Assembly (NCBI RefSeq): GCF_001693435.1
Contig: NZ_CM004509.1
Coordinates: forward strand, 2,790,001-2,854,000
Reading direction: 5' to 3'
Length of the DNA: 64,000 bases
Source: Gilliamella sp. wkB7
GTDB lineage: Bacteria; Pseudomonadota; Gammaproteobacteria; Enterobacterales; Orbaceae
Every line of letters begins with the position of its first letter. Position 1 is the first letter of the stretch. A model generated the notes under the pieces. The model saw only the letters and a list, made by a program, of their open reading frames with translations. It was not told the DNA's origin and searched no databases. The translations under genes were made by a program, and so were the position numbers. Below, one piece after another: positions 59,121 through 64,000 of the stretch.

Positions 59121-59924
59121 TCATCGTTGTCCTGTCAAATTAGCAATAGCAGCTTGTAAAACTTGCCAGCTGATTTTAGCTGTATAATTATCAGGATTAA
59201 ATTTTTGAGCTAATTGTTGTCTTGGATGAATATAGTTTCTAAAGTCTCTCAGTGTGTGTCCATATTTCTTTATATCTAGAGAAATAAGCCCTATTTCATA
59301 AGCAACATCTATAAGCTGCGCTAATGACCAATCGTGAAATTGAAGAACTATACCTGTATTTTTATCTTTAGCCGCGCAATTTGCTTGATTAAATAATTTA
59401 GGGTTTTTGCCTGCTACGTCAAGTAATATACCCTCTAAGGTACTACCACATAAAAAAATTGCAGCTAAAGGTGCATTATTAATAGTGTATTTAATTTCAT
59501 GGAGTCGTTGTTTTATGACTGTTTCAAAACTAGTGTCTAAATTTAGTTTGCTAATGTTAATTGAAGAATAATCTATATTTAAAAATTCTTTTTCTGTTTT
59601 TTCATTACTAGGTTTGTTAAGTAATCTATTAATAATAGCTTGTACTGCTTTTTTATTTTCATCAGATACTATTTCTGTAGTACAAGCGTATTCTAAAAGA
59701 GCCTCAAGTAATTTACCTGTAGTTTGATCATCTTCTAACTCCCAAAATGAGCGTAATCGATTTATTTTAGAATTACCATTGAAGTTATATTTTTCAGTAT
59801 AAATATCTATACCATTTTCTTGGAAAAAATTAGAAAAAGTTCGATTACTGAAATTTAAAACATAACCTCCGCGATTAAAAAGTTTTTCTAGTATGTTTTT
59901 TTCATGTATTTTAAGTGATGACAT
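59121..59924 (-). CDS. Abortive-infection-type protein with C-terminal HEPN-like domain
   Basis: 267 residues. The N-terminal segment RGGYVLNFSNRTFSNFF ... IDIYTEKYNFNGNSKINRLRSFWE (about 18-66) is a small domain I know from many defence-associated proteins (AbiJ-type N-terminal domains). The C-terminal half, about residues 140-265, is helical and ends LRDFRNYIHPRQQ (225-237), carrying an R-x6-H / RNxxxH arrangement typical of HEPN RNases (Arg226, Arg229, His233). Suggests RNA cleavage on phage infection; direct evidence is lacking. It ends 38 bases from the convergent 448-residue protein gene. Confidence 0.7.
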   Translation of the reverse strand: MSSLKIHEKNILEKLFNRGGYVLNFSNRTFSNFFQENGIDIYTEKYNFNGNSKINRLRSFWELEDDQTTGKLLEALLEYACTTEIVSDENKKAVQAIINRLLNKPSNEKTEKEFLNIDYSSINISKLNLDTSFETVIKQRLHEIKYTINNAPLAAIFLCGSTLEGILLDVAGKNPKLFNQANCAAKDKNTGIVLQFHDWSLAQLIDVAYEIGLISLDIKKYGHTLRDFRNYIHPRQQLAQKFNPDNYTAKISWQVLQAAIANLTGQR

Positions 59925-60063
59925 TCAAAATATCTCTATAATATAACAAAGAATTCCTAATATTATGGCATAGCTCATTTTTATATACACTATAAAATAC
60001 TATACTATTAATCATATATACAATTATACATTTAATTTAAAACTCTTAAGACTTAATGAGGAT

Positions 60064-60095
60064 AAAAGCCATTCATTTCAGAATGGCTTTTTTAA
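60064..60095 (-). terminator. Terminator after the EthD gene
   Basis: Stem AAAAGCCATTC / GAATGGCTTTT with loop ATTTCA. T-rich ends on both strands; the only gene ending toward it is the EthD gene on the minus strand. Confidence 0.8.
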
Positions 60096-60155
60096 TTAGA
60101 ATAAAATTATCATCATTTAAAATGATAACAACGAATTATAGTAAAGCATGTGAAT

Positions 60156-60527
60156 TTAAAAAATCGTTCGTTCCGTAGCATACCAGATTAACGATTGTGA
60201 ATGATCGACAAACTGGTTTTCATCATCCAATAATAGTTGTATAGCTTTTTTTGCTTCAGGCGAAGTTCTGATATTTAGCATCTTTTCTTTACTTTGCCAC
60301 CAAATTTCTGCCATTCCATCAAAATCAAAAATGGGCGCACCTCTACTATTGCGCATAGCATTTCCCGGTTTTTTATCTTGTAATGGTACGCTTTGGACAT
60401 AATGAAGAATTCCCAGTGCTTCTTTTTGTGAATTAACTAAAGTTGCATGATGGTTACGCCAATAATTATCAAATTCTTGATAACTTAATGTCTTTTTGCG
60501 TTTAACTAGCGTTATTAATTTAATCAT
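60156..60527 (-). CDS. EthD-domain protein
   Basis: 123 residues, ferredoxin-like dimeric alpha/beta barrel. EthD motif IKLITLVKRKKTLSYQEFDNYWRNHHATLV at the start, HYVQSVPLQ and DGMAEIWW in the middle. EthD proteins act in diverse oxidative or cyclase reactions, often with unknown substrate. GGAGGT lies ahead of the ATG. Divergent from a MerR-type regulator 75 bases away that probably controls it. Confidence 0.82.
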   Translation of the reverse strand: MIKLITLVKRKKTLSYQEFDNYWRNHHATLVNSQKEALGILHYVQSVPLQDKKPGNAMRNSRGAPIFDFDGMAEIWWQSKEKMLNIRTSPEAKKAIQLLLDDENQFVDHSQSLIWYATERTIF

Positions 60528-60602
60528 TTAATACCTCCGTTTAAAAATAATCTAATCATATGATAAAGTATGACATTGCTGTAAGAGTCAATAGGAGGTG
60601 AT
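60528..60602. promoter_or_regulatory. Divergent promoter/operator of the EthD and MerR genes
   Basis: On the minus strand TTGACT is followed 20 bases later by TATCAT, the over-long spacer typical of MerR-controlled promoters, and TGAC / GTCA form a partial dyad inside it. Strong ribosome binding sites (GGAGGT) lie at both ends. Confidence 0.45.
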
Positions 60603-60947
60603 ATGAAAATTGGTGAATTATCAAAATTAAGTCAGATCAGTGTTAGAATGCTTAGATATTATGAAGAAGAAGGACTTCTTTCACCAAAACGCACAGTTTC
60701 AGGTTATCGTCAGTTTGAAATAGAGGACATTGAAAGAGTTAAACTAATTCATAAGTTAAATAATGCAGGATTAACATTAAAAGTGATTCGTAAGATCCTC
60801 CCTTGTTGGCAAAATCAGAGAAAAAAATTTTCTCCATGTGAAGAATTTAAAATGGGGTTGAATGAAACTTTGTTAAAACTAGATGAACAAATTCAACTTT
60901 TACAGCAAAGTCGTAATCGTTTATTAACCTTATTAGAAGAAAATTAA
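60603..60947 (+). CDS. MerR-family transcriptional regulator
   Basis: 114 residues. N-terminal winged helix with KIGELSKLSQISVRMLRYYEEEGLL and a GYRQFEIEDIERV wing, then a dimerisation coiled coil (NETLLKLDEQIQLLQQSRNRLLTLL). The short C-terminus has one Cys (SPCEEF, about residue 80) and no metal-binding cluster, so an organic or oxidative signal is more likely than a metal. AGGAGGTGAT before the ATG. Confidence 0.88.
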   Translation: MKIGELSKLSQISVRMLRYYEEEGLLSPKRTVSGYRQFEIEDIERVKLIHKLNNAGLTLKVIRKILPCWQNQRKKFSPCEEFKMGLNETLLKLDEQIQLLQQSRNRLLTLLEEN

Positions 60948-61278
60948 GATTCATTTTCACCGCCTGAATAGGTTGTTAATAGCAAAATGCTAAAATAAAG
61001 TAGGTAATTACATTATTGATACTTATAACAAAAGAAAATATTACATTTACAAAAAATCTAACTAATTTTTTACTTTCAAATAAGATTATATGTATCAATG
61101 ATCATTCTCAATATTAATTTTAAAAGATAAGTAGTATTTTTTGAAAAGTCTTATTCAATAAGGTTTTTGGATGTAATAGGTTCATACATTTGACGACTTA
61201 AAAGTAAAATTAATTAGCTTTTAGATCTATCTTTGATATCATTAAATTTAATAACTAGTTAATTATGAAGGCAATATA
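60948..61278. other. Intergenic region, nothing recognised
   Basis: AT-rich, frames broken on both strands, no clear hairpin. GAAGG precedes the next gene. Confidence 0.5.
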
Positions 61279-61803
61279 ATGTTTAATCTTAAAAAATATT
61301 TACTTGGTTTATTAGTGCTGTTTAGTGCTTCTTGTTTTTCGCTTGATCGTGTTGTCATGTTTGTTTGTACAGGTAATACTGGACGTAGCCCCATGGCAGA
61401 AGCTTTAGCTAAAGATTATGTGAAAAAACATAATTTAAATATTTCAGTTCAATCACGTGGTGTGAATGTTGATCCTAATGAAATCAATCCAGAAGAAGGT
61501 ACCGTTAAAGTATTAAAAGATAGAAACATTGACATTTCTTCGCATAAAGCAACTCAATTAGTCAAAGAAGATATTGATTCATCAGATTATTTATTAACAA
61601 TGACACAAAACCATAAAGATCGTATTTTAAGCAAATACCCAGAAGCTGAAGGGAAAGTATATACATTGGCTGAATTTGCAACAGGAAAAAATGAAGATCT
61701 TTCTGATCCTTATAAAATGCCAATATCTGCTTATATCAAAGTTGAAAATCAATTAGATAAATTTTTACCATTAGCGCTTGATAAAATTGCAAAAGAGGAA
61801 TAG
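61279..61803 (+). CDS. Exported low-molecular-weight phosphatase, YwlE-like
   Basis: 174 residues. Residues 1-19 form a signal peptide or lipoprotein-like leader (KKYLLGLLVLFSASC). The catalytic P-loop VCTGNTGRSPMAEAL starts at Cys30, with Arg36 (C-x5-R-S); the general acid is the Asp of LSDPYKMP near residue 142. Thr34 in CTGNTGRS corresponds to the Thr that gives Bacillus YwlE its preference for phosphoarginine, where tyrosine phosphatases have Ile. An exported member is unusual since LMW phosphatases act in the cytoplasm. Isolated gene 680 bases before the peptide synthetase. Confidence 0.85.
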   Translation: MFNLKKYLLGLLVLFSASCFSLDRVVMFVCTGNTGRSPMAEALAKDYVKKHNLNISVQSRGVNVDPNEINPEEGTVKVLKDRNIDISSHKATQLVKEDIDSSDYLLTMTQNHKDRILSKYPEAEGKVYTLAEFATGKNEDLSDPYKMPISAYIKVENQLDKFLPLALDKIAKEE

Positions 61804-62486
61804 TTCATAAATTAAATTTAGTTTTGCCAGTTTATAAATACCCAGAGATTTTTTACTTAATGATTATTGAATTAAATCTTTGGGTGTTATTAAAGCAACT
61901 TAATAAAGCTAAGAAATATTAGTTTACGTCACTTTGTTAGTTTAAAAAAAATTAAAGATAAATAATACAAATAGTTATAATTAATATGAATTTTGTGATT
62001 TCTTAAAAAATAGTAAAAAAATATTGATAATAAAAATGGTTAATATGAGTATCATTATACTTGGCATTCTTTCAAATTGATTAAAAATCCGCCAAAGTCG
62101 CTAAAATTTATTTAACAAAAAATTTTTTGTAAAAAAATTTAAAGTTTTGTAAATCTCACTAATATTGAGTAACGTATTGAATTTTATTATAATTATTTGA
62201 ATTTGTCAAAAAAACTCCATTTTCGTAACCTACTAAAAAAATCCCTCCACATATAACCAAATTAATAAAATGTGATTAATATCATAAAGTTAATTTAAAT
62301 TTTACTTAAACAGTTTACATGAACAGATAATCTATATAATATTGTAATTTGTAAAGAATGCATAAATTAACAGCATTATTTACTAAGCTTTTATAAATGA
62401 TTTGAAAGCTTGTTTCGTAGGACGAAAAAAGAGCAGTACATAATGATTATAAATTAATAAAATTAATACATTTTACAGGCAAAAAA
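61804..62486. other. Long region upstream of the peptide synthetase gene
   Basis: No coding frame. It contains an imperfect 15-base inverted repeat (61837-61851 with 61874-61888) just after the phosphatase gene, probably its terminator, and a weak Fur-like site at 62041-62059 (13 of 19 positions). The synthetase promoter should be in the right half; I could not fix it. Confidence 0.5.
61837..61888 (+). terminator. Hairpin after the exported phosphatase gene
   Basis: AATACCCAGAGATTT and AAATCTTTGGGTGTT pair over 15 positions (13 Watson-Crick) around a 22-base loop. Only ATTAAAG follows, so termination is uncertain. Confidence 0.45.
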
Positions 62487-64000
62487 ATGAAAGAAATAAA
62501 ACTTACTCCCTATCAATCAATATTTTATTATGAATGGCTAGCAAATCCGTCAAGAAGTGATTACAACATTGTCTCTGATAATATAATCTCTGGAGAGCTT
62601 AATAGAGAAAAACTTTTTGAAAGTTTCATGAATATTATTAGTGAGCATTTTGTTTTTCGCAGTTTCATTGTAAATCAGGACGATGGTATTTTTTGGAAAA
62701 AAAGAGAATCAATTACCGAAGAGGATTTAAAAACACTCTTAGTTTATCACGATCAACCCTTAAGTAACGAAGATATCAGTAAAATAGTTTCGGAGCCCTT
62801 TGATTTAGAGAAAGATATTCCTGCACGATTCCATATTATTCAAATCGGTCATCAACAATATCGAACTATTTTAGTATTTCATCATATTTTAGTTGATGGA
62901 GTAAGTACTCAAGAGTTTTGGGATAAATTAGGTCAATATTATAATGATATACCTTATGAGCTACCGTCATATGAAGTACAAGCTCAAATGCATCAAAAAC
63001 TTAATGATTCGTATCATGAAATTTTAACAACTCAAAAACAACAGATGGAAGATTTCTGGAAAGAAGAGTTACAAGATGTTAAAAATATCGATTTTACTTT
63101 CTTAAAGTTATCAACCGAAAAACCAAAGCAATCAAATCAATTTAAGCCTTATATTAGTGAATTTACTTTTAGCTATGATGAAAATATTTATAATCAAGTT
63201 AAAGCAATACGACGTAAACATAAGATAACACCTTATTTATTCGGTCAATTGGTAATGGCTTTGCTATTAAACAAAATGACCTCTCAAACCGCAATTCCTC
63301 TTGTTTATCCAATTGCTTTCAATGAAGGTAAAGAATTAATCTACGGCGCTCATATTAATACATTACCTGTTGTTTACCATTTTGAAGAAAATTCAACCTT
63401 AGAATCTGTTATACAAAATATTCTGGTTCATTATAAAAAGGTTAAACAAACTGGTGCTAAATACTTACCAATTTACGATATCATGCAATTTGCTGAAAAT
63501 CCTAATATTCTGGATGTAGCGTTTGTGCAAACCTTTGTTCGAGATCATAAAATGAATCTGAATGGGATGATTGATGGAGCGGTTAATCATGAATTTCAAA
63601 TAGATTTATCTAATAAATTGGTGTTTGAACAAGAAGAACATAACAACCGAATTAACTATCGTGTTAAATTTAGTGAACAGCAATTAGATAAACAATTGGT
63701 TGAACAACTTGTGATGTTCTATCAGAGACTGTTTATAAAATTACTTAACTATTTAAGCAATGATCAAGCCGATATTTTAGTAAATGATATTGAGTTACTG
63801 AATGAAGATGATTTAAAAGTTTTAATTCATGATATAAATCAAACCCAACAACCTTATAAGAGTGATAAAATAATTGCTCAGTTATTTGAAGAACAATGCC
63901 AAAAGACACCAAACAATACTGCTGTGTTTTTTGAACAAATTGAGATGTCTTACTCTGAATTGAACAACAAAGCTAATCAATTTGCTCATTATCTTCAAGA
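62487..64000 (+). CDS. Non-ribosomal peptide synthetase, 5' part (runs off the window)
   Basis: Open frame from ATG 62487 to the window end, 504 residues visible. Begins directly with a condensation domain: LTPYQSIFYYEWLANP, catalytic HHILVDG at 132-138, a long middle, and the usual C-domain ending near residue 440. An adenylation domain starts at about 460 (IAQLFEEQCQKTPNNTAVFF, SYSELNNKANQFAHYL). A condensation domain as first module fits either acylation of the first amino acid (lipopeptide) or a product received from another synthetase. No carrier domain precedes it. Product unknown. Confidence 0.9.
   Translation, partial: MKEIKLTPYQSIFYYEWLANPSRSDYNIVSDNIISGELNREKLFESFMNIISEHFVFRSFIVNQDDGIFWKKRESITEEDLKTLLVYHDQPLSNEDISKIVSEPFDLEKDIPARFHIIQIGHQQYRTILVFHHILVDGVSTQEFWDKLGQYYNDIPYELPSYEVQAQMHQKLNDSYHEILTTQKQQMEDFWKEELQDVKNIDFTFLKLSTEKPKQSNQFKPYISEFTFSYDENIYNQVKAIRRKHKITPYLFGQLVMALLLNKMTSQTAIPLVYPIAFNEGKELIYGAHINTLPVVYHFEENSTLESVIQNILVHYKKVKQTGAKYLPIYDIMQFAENPNILDVAFVQTFVRDHKMNLNGMIDGAVNHEFQIDLSNKLVFEQEEHNNRINYRVKFSEQQLDKQLVEQLVMFYQRLFIKLLNYLSNDQADILVNDIELLNEDDLKVLIHDINQTQQPYKSDKIIAQLFEEQCQKTPNNTAVFFEQIEMSYSELNNKANQFAHYLQ

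Noticed and set aside
62041-62059. Fur box upstream of the peptide synthetase
   Set aside because: Only 13 of 19 positions match in very AT-rich DNA and it is about 430 bases from the start codon; too weak to list as a site.

Overview
The window reads as chromosomal DNA of an AT-rich gammaproteobacterium related to the Enterobacterales/Pasteurellales. Many proteins align almost end to end with Escherichia coli proteins I know (DapA, PurC, TmcA, CysZ, DapE, RecQ, DnaX, RuvAB, CysK, AckA, Pta, GuaA). Gene order is partly the E. coli order (dapA-bamC-purC, tmcA-cysZ-ypfN-dapE-yffB, dnaX-ybaB, ruvA-ruvB, yfbV-ackA-pta). The low GC, the mixture of an enteric core with PTS, siderophore and polymorphic-toxin genes, and the type I-E CRISPR repeats would fit an Orbaceae gut symbiont (Gilliamella/Frischella type). 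That assignment is inference and no marker in the window proves it.

Layout. 1-13 kb is a conserved core: yccS (cut by the window edge), grxD, rnt, a TPR membrane protein, a NIF3 protein, dapA, a short bamC, purC, yeaL, tmcA, cysZ, ypfN, dapE and yffB. 13-20 kb holds feoABC for ferrous iron uptake, then an RpiB/LacAB-type isomerase, transaldolase and transketolase of the pentose phosphate pathway. 20.6-25.5 kb is a glucitol-type PTS locus: a SorC-family regulator, then an NAD(P)-dependent oxidoreductase with a SAF domain, gutM, srlA, srlE and srlB behind a perfect-core CRP site. 25.5-34.3 kb carries a phosphoethanolamine transferase, mdtK, rimO and a divergent Fur-box-flanked pair (siderophore-binding lipoprotein and CirA-like TonB receptor).

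34.3-37.1 kb is the most unusual part. Three short type I-E CRISPR arrays lie on the same strand with 32-nt spacers. There are no cas genes anywhere in the window. Two related small secreted-protein genes sit between the first two arrays, and an unrecognised gene follows the third. A tRNA-Val(GAC) gene follows.

37.9-47.9 kb returns to core functions: recQ, a transporter-like membrane protein with an M20 amidohydrolase, dnaX (with an A9G slippery run), ybaB, ruvAB and cysK. 48-50 kb has two orphan immunity-type genes and a decayed third copy, then priC and yfbV. 50.8-57.5 kb has ackA-pta, a HlyC-like acyltransferase that has lost both catalytic residues followed by about 0.8 kb of apparently decayed DNA, and guaA. 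57.7-64 kb is accessory: an unknown 448-residue protein convergent with a HEPN-like (abortive-infection type) protein, an EthD/MerR divergent pair, an exported YwlE-like phosphatase, and the start of a non-ribosomal peptide synthetase that runs off the window.

No insertion sequence, integrase, phage structural gene, rRNA or replication origin was recognised. All coordinates and motifs come from reading the sequence. Family assignments come from remembered protein sequences, and no database search was run.
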